Position numbers and translations under genes: made by a program. This document shows, one piece after another, positions 18,633 through 25,764 of a DNA stretch of 64,000 nt (positions within the stretch are counted from its first letter, which is position 1; each line of letters begins with the position of its first letter). Below the pieces are notes generated by a model, which saw only the letters and a list, made by a program, of their open reading frames with translations, made no database searches and was not told the DNA's origin. Origin of the DNA: Xanthobacteraceae bacterium (GTDB lineage: Bacteria; Pseudomonadota; Alphaproteobacteria; Rhizobiales; Xanthobacteraceae); NCBI GenBank assembly GCA_022841625.1, contig JALHRD010000025.1, forward strand, positions 1 through 64,000, in the 5' to 3' direction.

Positions 18633-18765
18633 GAAGCGCAGGCTCGCGTCTCATGATGAAGTCAAAAAGAACGGTGCCTTCATAGCTGATTGCGCGGCCA
18701 AGAAACTTCACCGCGAGCCAGCCTTCGTGCGCAAAGTACGGAATGTATTGGATTGCCCCAAGCAT
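18592..18765 (-). pseudogene. Possible remnant of a small membrane-protein gene
   Basis: On the minus strand a 57-codon frame opens at ATG 18765 and reads plausibly as protein (MLGAIQYIPYFAHEGWLAVK, later SYEGTVLFDFIMRREP). The frame stays coding-like upstream of the ATG until a TGA. It overlaps the end of the upstream small membrane-protein gene by 41 nt. It may be the 3' part of a decayed gene, or chance. No family recognised. Confidence 0.25.
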
Positions 18766-19119
18766 GTCGCCAAGGATCGAGAAAACAAGATAGAGGTATC
18801 ACCGCCTGCAAGGCTCAAGAAAATAGACTACCCTGGCTTTTGCGAAAATTTTCTGAGCGGGGTCTGAGAAAAGATTTTGAAAACGTGCGAACCGATGCGC
18901 GCGCAGCAGCGTCCCCGTCGCGACTTCAGGAGTTTCATAAAGGTCGGCGCCGTAATCACGCAGATGGTGACGACCGGTTGTTGCTCGGGTCATCGCGCCG
19001 ACCCCGCTCAAACAGCAGATCGGCGATGATCCGCGCCTGCACACCGGACGGTGCGAAATGCGCACGCGCATCGTGCCACCGATGCCGGGGTTCTTCTCGT
19101 CGTTTTTTTGCATGGCGGA
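18633..19119. other. 487-bp region without a secure gene
   Basis: Several short frames exist on both strands, but none has a convincing ribosome-binding site or uninterrupted domain pattern. The minus strand shows protein-like stretches in changing frames (for example ARIIADLLFERGRRDD at about 18980-19030 and HRFARFQNLFSDP at about 18850-18890). This suggests decayed mobile-element or phage-like sequence next to the frameshifted HTH gene. Confidence 0.4.
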
Positions 19120-19336
19120 TTACGCGGCCGCGCCGGTGCCAGACGTCATCCGCGCCCAGTAGTCGAGAAGCGCACGCTTGCTGGCAACGAACCGTTCCCC
19201 CTCGCGGGCATGAGGAATTAGTTGGCGTTCGAGGCGGTAGCGGCACTGGCGCTCAGTAAGTCCCAGGAACGCGACGATGGCCCTTCGCCCCATCGATGCG
19301 ATCGGCGGCCGGCGAGAATTCGGAATCATTTTGCAT
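19120..19336 (-). pseudogene. Frameshifted HTH/excisionase-like DNA-binding protein
   Basis: An ATG at 19336 has GAGGA a few bases upstream and starts a frame (MQNDSEFSPAADRIDGAK) that stops after 27 codons. The adjacent frame continues as RRAIVAFLGLTERQCRYRLE followed by IPHAREGERFVASKRALLDYW, a typical small winged-helix/excisionase-like module. The two frames join at a G-rich run (19281-19291 on the plus strand) if one base is removed. This indicates a one-base frameshift, real or from sequencing. The next gene upstream is a hypothetical, probably of the same former element. Confidence 0.55.
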
Positions 19337-19414
19337 GGTGTCCTCACGTCTGATCGGCGACGCGGGGGAACGTGCATTTTCAGCGAGAGCTTGTCGGGCG
19401 GGAATGGGTGGGAA

Positions 19415-20047
19415 TTAGTTTCCGACCTCGCCGGTGCCGTGCGCGATGTAGGCATCAACGGCGCGACGCGCGAGCTGCTTGGCCTGGGTCTCGGAGTAAA
19501 CCCACCCCTGCCGATCACAAACGTCGAGAAGATACCGCTCGAGCAACGCGCGCGGCTCAGGGATTCCGTTAGCATCTAGCCATGCACCGGCGATCACGTT
19601 CAGCGACGAAACAAACTCTTTCGGTGCGCGGCCACCTTTACGAGGCGGGACATCATCCACTTTCACTACCTCGTGTGGCGGCGTGGTCGGAGCGCGCCGC
19701 ATCGCAGCGGCGAGTTGCCTCAAGCTTTCGTCCATCGAGGCGCGCACACGGTCCCGCTCTATTCTTTCGTTGCTGGCCGCCTCAAGGGCGCAGCGGATCA
19801 CCGACAATGCATCGTCGCAGCGGCTCATCGTCGCAAGTGCGGGTGCCGGCGCGCCTGAAACAACGGAGATCGTGCCCAAGCTGCGTTTCAGGTAATGCAC
19901 GGCTTCGTTGACCCCAAGCATCAGACGATCAATCTGCGTGCGGTCGACAGCACCGATCCGCACCCCGGACCCAATCGTCACGCGCGGCGGGCCAAGCATC
20001 AAATCTGCTTCCGATTTCACCAAGCGCGACAAGCTAAGCCTTGTCAC
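19415..20047 (-). CDS. Hypothetical protein of a probable integrated element
   Basis: A 210-residue protein, not recognised. The first half is helical with few motifs; the second has a charged Pro-rich linker (PPHEVVKVDDVPPRKGGRAPKE) and a helical end (NVIAGAWLDANGIPEPRALLERYL, then ETQAKQLARRAVDAYI). No membrane or catalytic signature is visible. The assigned start is a GTG; an internal ATG at 19999 is an alternative. It lies between a tRNA gene and a frameshifted excisionase-like gene, a common setting for remnants of tRNA-integrated elements. Confidence 0.5.
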   Translation of the reverse strand: MTRLSLSRLVKSEADLMLGPPRVTIGSGVRIGAVDRTQIDRLMLGVNEAVHYLKRSLGTISVVSGAPAPALATMSRCDDALSVIRCALEAASNERIERDRVRASMDESLRQLAAAMRRAPTTPPHEVVKVDDVPPRKGGRAPKEFVSSLNVIAGAWLDANGIPEPRALLERYLLDVCDRQGWVYSETQAKQLARRAVDAYIAHGTGEVGN

Positions 20048-20128
20048 CGCGTTGTCGCAAGGAGTGACGGTCAGTCTGTGGAAACCATTGAAATTCCAAG
20101 TCTCTTGTCGTAACCCGCTGCGACAAGA
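20027..20128. repeat. Cluster of TTGTCR hexamers including an inverted repeat
   Basis: Five copies of TTGTCR or its complement lie within 102 bp (20027, 20041, 20052, 20105, 20121). Two form a perfect 8-bp inverted repeat, TCTTGTCG-N10-CGACAAGA (20103-20128), just upstream of the GTG at 20047. The layout resembles an operator or short iteron array. Confidence 0.5.
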
Positions 20129-20165
20129 AATTCCCCACGTTTTAAGTCTAACCCTTTGAAATAGT

Positions 20166-20242
20166 TGGTAGCGGGGGAGGGATTTGAACCCCCGACCTCC
20201 GGATTATGATTCCGCTGCTCTAACCAACTGAGCTACCCCGCC
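20166..20242 (-). tRNA. tRNA-Met(CAT), elongator type
   Basis: The complement of 20166-20242 folds as a 77-nt tRNA. It has acceptor GGCGGGG/CCCCGCT (G-U at the first pair), a D-arm with AGTTGGTTAGA, an anticodon stem-loop with CAT, a T-arm with TTCAAAT and an encoded 3' CCA. The G1-U72 opening and CGGAATCATAATCCG loop match alphaproteobacterial elongator tRNA-Met; tRNA-Ile2(CAT) is less likely. It borders the decayed region at 18633-20047 and could have served as an integration site. Confidence 0.9.
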
Positions 20243-20351
20243 ACACCACGCGCCCGATCAAGAACGCCTGGAAAATATAGTGAGTTCTTGGCCTTAACGC
20301 GAGCGCCGCGATATAGGAACCACCGGCCCCGGAGTCAAGCGAACCAGTATC

Positions 20352-21023
20352 TTACTGCCCGCGGGCCAGCGCCAGGCGCTCAAAGCGGATCAGCGAGAAA
20401 TGCCCGAATGGCGGCATCGAACGGCGCTCGACCACGTTGACACCGCCATTACGCCGCATCCATCGGTCGATCCGCGCCCAGGAAAATTCCGGCTGCCAGC
20501 CGAGCTTGCGCGCCATCGGCGCGAACGACCGCTCGAGGTCCGCCCGGAACCCTTTCTCGGCGCCGAGATGGTTGACCAGGATGATCTCGCCGCCCGGCCG
20601 AGTGACACGGACGAATTCGTCAAGCGTGCCTTCTGGGTCGGGCACCGTGGTGATGACATATTGTGCCAGCACGGCATCGAAAGCGCGGTCGGGAAAACCA
20701 AGTCGCGTTCCGTCCATGACGGCCAGCGCCTCGACATGCTTGAGCTTGTGCTCTTTCACGCGCGCCTGCGCCTTGCGCAGCATCGGCTCCGAATAGTCGA
20801 CGCCAACCACGCGATTGCGGCCGGAATATTTTGTCAGTGAAATGCCGGTGCCGATGCCGACATCGAGGATGCGTCCACCAACCCGCTCAGCCGCGGCGAT
20901 CGAGTCCTTGCGGCCCTGCGAAAGCGCCGGTCCGAAGACCAGATCGTAGATTGGCGCAAAGCGCGCCCATTGTGCGTAGGTCTTCGCGACCGAGTCGTTA
21001 CTCAACTCACCCGTCATCGACAC
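20352..21023 (-). CDS. pmtA: Phosphatidylethanolamine N-methyltransferase (PmtA-like)
   Basis: A 223-residue class I SAM-dependent methyltransferase. It has the SAM motif ILDVGIGTGISL (about residue 52), the acidic loop VGVDYSEPMLRKA, post-I motif VMDGTRLGFPDRAFD and RPGGEIILVNHLG. The N-terminal ARFAPIYDLVFG and the overall pattern match the PmtA enzymes that convert phosphatidylethanolamine stepwise to phosphatidylcholine in rhizobia and Rhodobacter. Acts at the cytoplasmic membrane face. A menaquinone/ubiquinone methyltransferase is a less likely alternative. Monocistronic in appearance, 126 bp downstream of mnmA. Confidence 0.82.
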   Translation of the reverse strand: MSMTGELSNDSVAKTYAQWARFAPIYDLVFGPALSQGRKDSIAAAERVGGRILDVGIGTGISLTKYSGRNRVVGVDYSEPMLRKAQARVKEHKLKHVEALAVMDGTRLGFPDRAFDAVLAQYVITTVPDPEGTLDEFVRVTRPGGEIILVNHLGAEKGFRADLERSFAPMARKLGWQPEFSWARIDRWMRRNGGVNVVERRSMPPFGHFSLIRFERLALARGQ

Positions 21024-21149
21024 GTTAAAACACTCCCCTGGCCGCGACTACGTTCATGGTCCCGAACTTCGCATTGTAGCAAACCAAGGCTGGGTCAGGT
21101 CGCCTGCCAACAAAAATATTTGTCCCCATTCCAGCACCTGCCGGATTCA

Positions 21150-22358
21150 TCATATTGGGCTGGTGCGGGACATCGCAGCCACGGTTTCGCATTGTGGCAG
21201 CTTCGCCGGTCCCGCCACATTCTGGATAAATCCACCACCCAGGACCCGCGACTGGCCGTCGGCGGCATCGTAGAAAACGCAAGCTTGCCCGGGCGAGACC
21301 TCATCCTCGCCGCCCGCCAATTCGACCTCGATACCGGCGGCGGCACGACGCAACCAAGCCGGTTGCGGCAGCCGGGTCGAGCGGACCTTGACGAACACCT
21401 CGCAGCGATTGTCAGCCAGCACCTCGTCGAGCCCGCCCTCGCCGATCCAATTGACCGCGCGGAGCTGCATGCGGCTGCGACGTAGCGCCTCGCGCGGTCC
21501 AACAATGACACGCCGGTTCGCCGCGTCGAGCTGCACCACATAGAGCGGATGCCCGGCGGCAACGCCCAGGCCGCGCCGCTGGCCGACCGTAAAGTGAATG
21601 ATGCCGTCATGGCGGCCGATGACCCTGCCCCCGAGATCGACAATGTCCCCGGGATCGGCCGCACCCGGCCTCAGGCGCTCAACAATGTCGGTGTAACGGC
21701 CGGTCGGCACGAAGCAGATGTCCTGGCTGTCGTGCTTATCGGCAACTTGCAGCTCAAAGCGCCGCGCCAATTCGCGCGTTTCCGCCTTGGTCTTGTCACC
21801 CAAAGGAAACCGCAGGAAGTCGAGTTGCTCGCGGGTGGTCGCGAACAAGAAATAGCTCTGATCGCGCTCAGCCTCACGGGCACGGTAGAGCGCCCGGCCG
21901 CCACCGGCCAGCGGACGACTCGCAACATAATGTCCGGTCGCCAGCGCATGCGCCCCAAGATCGCGCGCCGTCGACAACAAGTCCTTGAACTTGATTGACA
22001 TATTGCAATGGACGCACGGCACCGGCGTTTCGCCCGCGATATAGCTGGCGGCGAACGGATCGATCACCGTCTCCTTGAAGCGGCTCTCGTAATCCAACAC
22101 ATAATGCGGAATTCCGATCCGGCTGGCGACCGCGCGGGCGTCGTGGATGTCTTGGCCGGCGCAGCAGGCTCCTTTGCGATGGATTGCTGCGCCGTGGTCA
22201 TAAAGCTGCAGTGTGACCCCTACGACATCATAGCCCTCGGCCTTCAGCAGCGCTGCCGTGGCGGAGGAATCGACGCCCCCCGACATCGCAACGACCACGC
22301 GCGTGTCCTGGGGCCGTCCGGGCAGATCGAGCGAATTCAACATCGGGGCTGCGGCCAA
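21150..22358 (-). CDS. mnmA: tRNA-specific 2-thiouridylase MnmA
   Basis: Catalyses 2-thiolation of the wobble uridine in tRNA-Lys, -Glu and -Gln using ATP and a relayed persulfide. At 402 residues it has the PP-loop [18 protein letters not shown], the first catalytic Cys in [13 protein letters not shown] and the second in [15 protein letters not shown], and the C-terminal barrel ending [20 protein letters not shown]. The proposed start is a TTG at 22358, with GAGGAG six bases upstream. The internal ATG at 22343 has no comparable site. Single gene, divergent from fliK. Confidence 0.93.
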   Translation of the reverse strand: MAAAPMLNSLDLPGRPQDTRVVVAMSGGVDSSATAALLKAEGYDVVGVTLQLYDHGAAIHRKGACCAGQDIHDARAVASRIGIPHYVLDYESRFKETVIDPFAASYIAGETPVPCVHCNMSIKFKDLLSTARDLGAHALATGHYVASRPLAGGGRALYRAREAERDQSYFLFATTREQLDFLRFPLGDKTKAETRELARRFELQVADKHDSQDICFVPTGRYTDIVERLRPGAADPGDIVDLGGRVIGRHDGIIHFTVGQRRGLGVAAGHPLYVVQLDAANRRVIVGPREALRRSRMQLRAVNWIGEGGLDEVLADNRCEVFVKVRSTRLPQPAWLRRAAAGIEVELAGGEDEVSPGQACVFYDAADGQSRVLGGGFIQNVAGPAKLPQCETVAAMSRTSPI

Positions 22359-22601
22359 GCCGCACTCCTCACATCATTGGCCGGTGAACAGCCTTTATAT
22401 AGCGGTTCCCAAGCCAGTCCGCATCGGCGATCCAATCGGCAGTTCTTGCCGCCGGACCCAGCATGACATGCCGGTCTCAGAACACCATCGGGGTTGGGGA
22501 TATATCCCAAGTATTTGATTATTTGCAAGATTCTATTTTTCCCCGGCTGGCCCGAGGCTTGCACCGTGGCAATCGCCCAATCTGCGTCAAGAGGTGAACC
22601 C

Positions 22602-24194
22602 GTGCATCACGTGGCGTCCAAGGCGAGCGCCTTCCAAGCCCACCAAGCCACGCAGCGGCAGCGCGATCGCGTTCCAGAACCAAGGTCAAACGCCTCACCC
22701 TTTGCAGCGCTGCTTTCTGGCAACGACGAAGCCGCGCCGCCGCCACGAAACAAGTCGACACGGACAAACGAGAGCCTGGAACCCCGACCGCACGAAGCCC
22801 GGCGCCCCCGCCATTCTGACGAGAATTGCGCCTCCGAAGCGCCCAACGACATTGCCGAGACGGAAACTACCGAGACAAAACAGCCCGAGACAACCGGCCA
22901 ATCCGATCAAATGGCCGCCGCGCAGACCGAGCCGGAAAATGTTGCGGAAGCACCGGATGAGGCCAAGGCCGACCCCACAAGCAATGCGATGGCCCCGATC
23001 GAGGTGCCGCTAACCGTCGTCGAGCAGCCGCCGCCCCCTCCGGCGACGACCGAGACCACAGTGACCGCTCCAGCAGCGATTCCCGCTGAGACGGGCGCGG
23101 CCGACGCAGCGCCGGCCACAACGCCGCCTGCCGCAGCCAACATCATTCCGCCAGCCGCTGCGGCGAACATGGCCGACGTGGCTGGCGCGCCGGCGGCACG
23201 GGCGAACCCAGCTTGGGGCCCGGCTGCGCAAGGCGACGAGACCAGCGCCGCCGACGCGCGCAGCCGCAACCAAGCGATCGGCTTGCCGGCGCTCGATCGG
23301 CTGCAGCAATTGGCGGAGCAGACCAATCCCGGTGAAGCCGTCCAACAAGAAATGGCGCACGCCGCATCCAACGAAACACCCGACGGGCTACCGCCGGCAG
23401 CGCCGCCGAGCAAATCGCACGTGGAGCCGCGGCCAGTCACCGCCACTTTAGCGACGACATCGGCGACACCCAATGCCGCAAGTCCTGACGTCGCCGCGGC
23501 CGAGTCGTCCGACGGCAGCGACGCGCAACACACTGCGCCAGCCGATGAGGCGTCTGCTCCCCCTTCCACGCCACCTGCCAACGCGCATGCGAACGACAAG
23601 GAACCCGCTGAACGGCCGCAAGTCGGCAGCGTGGTCAGCGACTTCGTTCAGTCCGCAAAACCTAATCCTGACAGCAATCACCTCGCCCACACACAAGCCG
23701 GGCGTGAGTTCGGCCAAGCAGCCGCAGCTGCGGCGCACGCGGCGCAGCACGCCGACACTGTTCGACAGTTCGCGACGCCGCCGGTAGCAATCGAAAGTCT
23801 GGCGGTCGAGATCGCAACGCGCGCACACGCCGGAAATACCCGATTTGAAATCCGGCTCGATCCGCCCGAGCTTGGACGCATTGACGTGCGTCTCGACATC
23901 GATCGCAGCGGTCACGTGACGTCGCGGCTCTTAGTCGAGCGCGCCGAGACGCTCGACGTTCTGCGGCGCGACGCCCACCAGCTCGAGCGTGCGCTACAGG
24001 ATGCCGGCCTCAAGACATCGGATAACGCCCTGCAATTTTCGCTGCGCGACCAAGCCTTCGCCGACCGCAACGGCCACAATAAATCCGACAATCCGCAAGG
24101 GTTGGTCGCCGACCCCGAATTACCCCCGAGCGAAGCCTTGCCGGTGATTTACGGCCTGACGCTGCGGGACGGCAGCATCGACATCCGCGTCTGA
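22602..24194 (+). CDS. fliK: Flagellar hook-length control protein FliK
   Basis: Controls hook length and the export substrate switch of the flagellar secretion system. The first ~360 residues are low-complexity, rich in Ala, Pro, Glu and Thr, as usual for the molecular-ruler part. The last ~100 residues carry the Flg_hook core (RFEIRLDPPELGRIDVRLDI, then RDAHQLERALQDAGLKT). The GTG at 22602 is chosen because AGAGGTG lies five bases upstream; the longest frame begins at ATG 22494 but has no good site. It lies 20 bp before flgD, a usual partner. Confidence 0.85.
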   Translation: MHHVASKASAFQAHQATQRQRDRVPEPRSNASPFAALLSGNDEAAPPPRNKSTRTNESLEPRPHEARRPRHSDENCASEAPNDIAETETTETKQPETTGQSDQMAAAQTEPENVAEAPDEAKADPTSNAMAPIEVPLTVVEQPPPPPATTETTVTAPAAIPAETGAADAAPATTPPAAANIIPPAAAANMADVAGAPAARANPAWGPAAQGDETSAADARSRNQAIGLPALDRLQQLAEQTNPGEAVQQEMAHAASNETPDGLPPAAPPSKSHVEPRPVTATLATTSATPNAASPDVAAAESSDGSDAQHTAPADEASAPPSTPPANAHANDKEPAERPQVGSVVSDFVQSAKPNPDSNHLAHTQAGREFGQAAAAAAHAAQHADTVRQFATPPVAIESLAVEIATRAHAGNTRFEIRLDPPELGRIDVRLDIDRSGHVTSRLLVERAETLDVLRRDAHQLERALQDAGLKTSDNALQFSLRDQAFADRNGHNKSDNPQGLVADPELPPSEALPVIYGLTLRDGSIDIRV

Positions 24195-24214
24195 CAACGC
24201 CGAGGAACCCAACC

Positions 24215-24925
24215 ATGGCCACAGTCAATACGATCTCTCCCATCACCTCCAATGTTCAGGCAGCGATAACCGCCGCCAACAGCACGCAAGCATCGTCGAA
24301 TATTGGCAGCGCCGTCGATAGCAAGACCATTGCCGGAAACTTCAACACGTTCCTTCAACTGCTGACCACACAGCTCAAGAACCAGAACCCGCTCGATCCG
24401 CTCGACACCAACCAGTTTACCCAGCAACTGGTGCAGTTCGCCCAGGTCGAGCAACAGATCAAACAGAACCAGCAGCTTGAAACGCTCATTTCCATTGAGA
24501 AATCAGCGCAAGCCACCACCGCCCTCGCCTTTGTAGGTTCGACGGTCGCCATCGATGGCCAGACTGCCGGACTGGCGAACGGCAAGGCGACATGGACGTT
24601 CAACGTGCCAAAGCCGGTGAGCGCGGCGGTGACAATCAAGAGCGCAACCGGCCAAACCGTCTATTCCGGCAGTTTCTCGATGAACCCGGGCAATCAGGCG
24701 TTCCAATGGGACGGCCGCGACGCCAACGGTACGCAATGGCCGGACGGAAAATATACGATTTCAATCACCGGCAAGGACACCAGCGGCCAGTCGGTTGCCA
24801 TTCCAAGTGAGATTGAAGGCGTGGTCGATTCGGTCGACCTCACCAAAACGCCTCCGGAACTTCAGATTGGCGGCCAAACCTTCACCCTCGACAAAATAAA
24901 GCGTGTCGTCCGGCAGCGCGTGTAA
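24215..24925 (+). CDS. flgD: Flagellar hook assembly (capping) protein FlgD
   Basis: Scaffold that caps the growing hook. At 236 residues, the N-terminal conserved part FNTFLQLLTTQLKNQNPLDP with QFTQQLVQFAQVEQQIKQNQ is diagnostic. A FlgD Tudor-like/Ig domain follows (about 95-200: TWTFNVPKP... FQWDGRDANGTQWPDGKYTI). Preceded by CGAGGA. It follows fliK by 20 bp, so hook-length control and capping are co-expressed. Confidence 0.92.
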   Translation: MATVNTISPITSNVQAAITAANSTQASSNIGSAVDSKTIAGNFNTFLQLLTTQLKNQNPLDPLDTNQFTQQLVQFAQVEQQIKQNQQLETLISIEKSAQATTALAFVGSTVAIDGQTAGLANGKATWTFNVPKPVSAAVTIKSATGQTVYSGSFSMNPGNQAFQWDGRDANGTQWPDGKYTISITGKDTSGQSVAIPSEIEGVVDSVDLTKTPPELQIGGQTFTLDKIKRVVRQRV

Positions 24926-25248
24926 GCAATGATCGCTCAGGAGTCTGACGGATAATCATGCGGATGCGGGGAGCCGATCGCCAATAACATATTACCAAAA
25001 ACATCCCGCGAGCCGCAGCACCGCCACACGCGTTACTGAAGTGTGATACGCAAGCGTGAAAAGTGGTAACGCGCTAGGAACCGATCCGGTTCCGACACCG
25101 GAACAGCCGATTGGCGCTGTGTCCGTCACCGTCCGCCGCGACGAGACGGCAACATTTTCCTTATTTGTCCGATTGGCTTAGGCAAATCTTAAGCCGCGAC
25201 CTGTAGTTTTCGCACTGTGTTGGGTCAGTCTAGTGCGTGAGTGATTTC
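24926..25248. other. Intergenic region upstream of sciP with inverted repeats and a CtrA-type box
   Basis: About 320 bp with no gene. Visible are an 8-bp inverted repeat CGCGTTAC/GTAACGCG (25029-25036 and 25066-25073), a tight hairpin GGAACCG-ATC-CGGTTCC (25077-25093) and the CtrA-like box at 25178. There is no U-tract behind the hairpin, so it is not an obvious terminator. The segment is probably the sciP leader and promoter. Confidence 0.5.
25178..25192 (+). promoter_or_regulatory. CtrA-like box upstream of sciP (TTAG-N7-TTAA)
   Basis: TTAG-GCAAATC-TTAA, one mismatch from the CtrA consensus TTAA-N7-TTAA, 57 bp before the sciP ATG. In Caulobacter, sciP transcription depends on CtrA. The flanking bases make a short palindrome (CTTA...TAAG). 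Confidence 0.55.
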
Positions 25249-25524
25249 ATGACGGAGCCCCTTCGACCGAGGGCCAAATACGTTATCGGGCCAGATGGCA
25301 GCCCGCTGACCATCGCTGACCTGCCGGCTCCCGGCACGAAGCGATGGGTCATTCGGCGTAAGGCAGAAGTCGTCGCAGCCGTGCGTGGTGGCCTCCTCTC
25401 GCTTGAAGAAGCGTGCAGCCGCTACACGCTGACTGTCGAGGAATTTCTGTCTTGGCAGTATTCCATCGACCAGCACGGGCTCGCCGGCTTGCGCACCACG
25501 CGCATCCAGCAGTATCGCCCATAG
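25249..25524 (+). CDS. sciP: CtrA inhibitor SciP (DUF1153 protein)
   Basis: A small helix-turn-helix protein which, in Caulobacter, binds CtrA and blocks its activation of target promoters late in the cell cycle. The 91 residues match the family throughout: RAKYVIGPDGSPLTIADLP at the start, WVIRRKAEVVAAVRGG (helix), LSLEEACSRYTLTVEEFLSW (HTH) and GLAGLRTTRIQQYRP at the end. The ATG at 25249 is preferred because the family begins MTEP; a GTG four codons upstream is possible. It stands alone between flgD and fliF, preceded by a CtrA-like box and followed by a terminator. Confidence 0.9.
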   Translation: MTEPLRPRAKYVIGPDGSPLTIADLPAPGTKRWVIRRKAEVVAAVRGGLLSLEEACSRYTLTVEEFLSWQYSIDQHGLAGLRTTRIQQYRP

Positions 25525-25555
25525 CTTCCGCCTTCCCGTCTTAAAGAATTCTTGA

Positions 25556-25590
25556 CGACGCCGGCCCCTGCGCTGGCGTCGCTGTTTTTT
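25556..25590 (+). terminator. Intrinsic terminator after sciP
   Basis: A 7-bp stem CGACGCC/GGCGTCG with a 12-nt loop, followed after three bases by six T residues (25585-25590). It lies 32 bp after the sciP stop and separates it from the fliF promoter. Confidence 0.7.
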
Positions 25591-25697
25591 GCGCATCGCC
25601 GCTCGATAGATGTTGGGCTTTAGCCTACCGATCCCAGCGGCCGGCGCTCACCGGCAAGCATCGCAATTCGACATCTCCCGGTCTCTGCCTCGGATTG

Positions 25698-25712
25698 TTA
25701 ACCCGGCGGTAA
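25698..25712 (+). promoter_or_regulatory. CtrA box in the fliF promoter (TTAA-N7-GTAA)
   Basis: TTAA-CCCGGCG-GTAA followed by CCAT, matching the alphaproteobacterial CtrA motif with one half-site change. It lies 67 bp before the fliF start. The same arrangement, followed by the same palindrome, precedes flhA. CtrA control of fliF is established in Caulobacter. Confidence 0.7.
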
Positions 25713-25722
25713 CCATCAACCA

Positions 25723-25735
25723 GGCAAATATTGCC
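25723..25735 (+). promoter_or_regulatory. Palindrome GGCAAATATTGCC in the fliF promoter
   Basis: A 13-bp palindromic motif starting 25 bp after the first base of the CtrA box, matched by GGCAAATTTTGCC at the same distance in the flhA promoter. It may be a binding site for a second flagellar regulator such as FlbD, or a promoter core element. Not assigned. Confidence 0.6.
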
Positions 25736-25764
25736 GGGTCGGCCACTTCCGGGGATCTGCGTCG

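Noticed and set aside
18690-19259. 189-codon plus-strand frame
   Set aside because: Arg/Ser/Ala-rich with no conserved block; it lies opposite decayed minus-strand sequence.
22494-22601. N-terminal extension of fliK from ATG 22494
   Set aside because: No ribosome-binding site and a hydrophobic stretch not seen in FliK; GTG 22602 has AGAGGTG at ideal distance.
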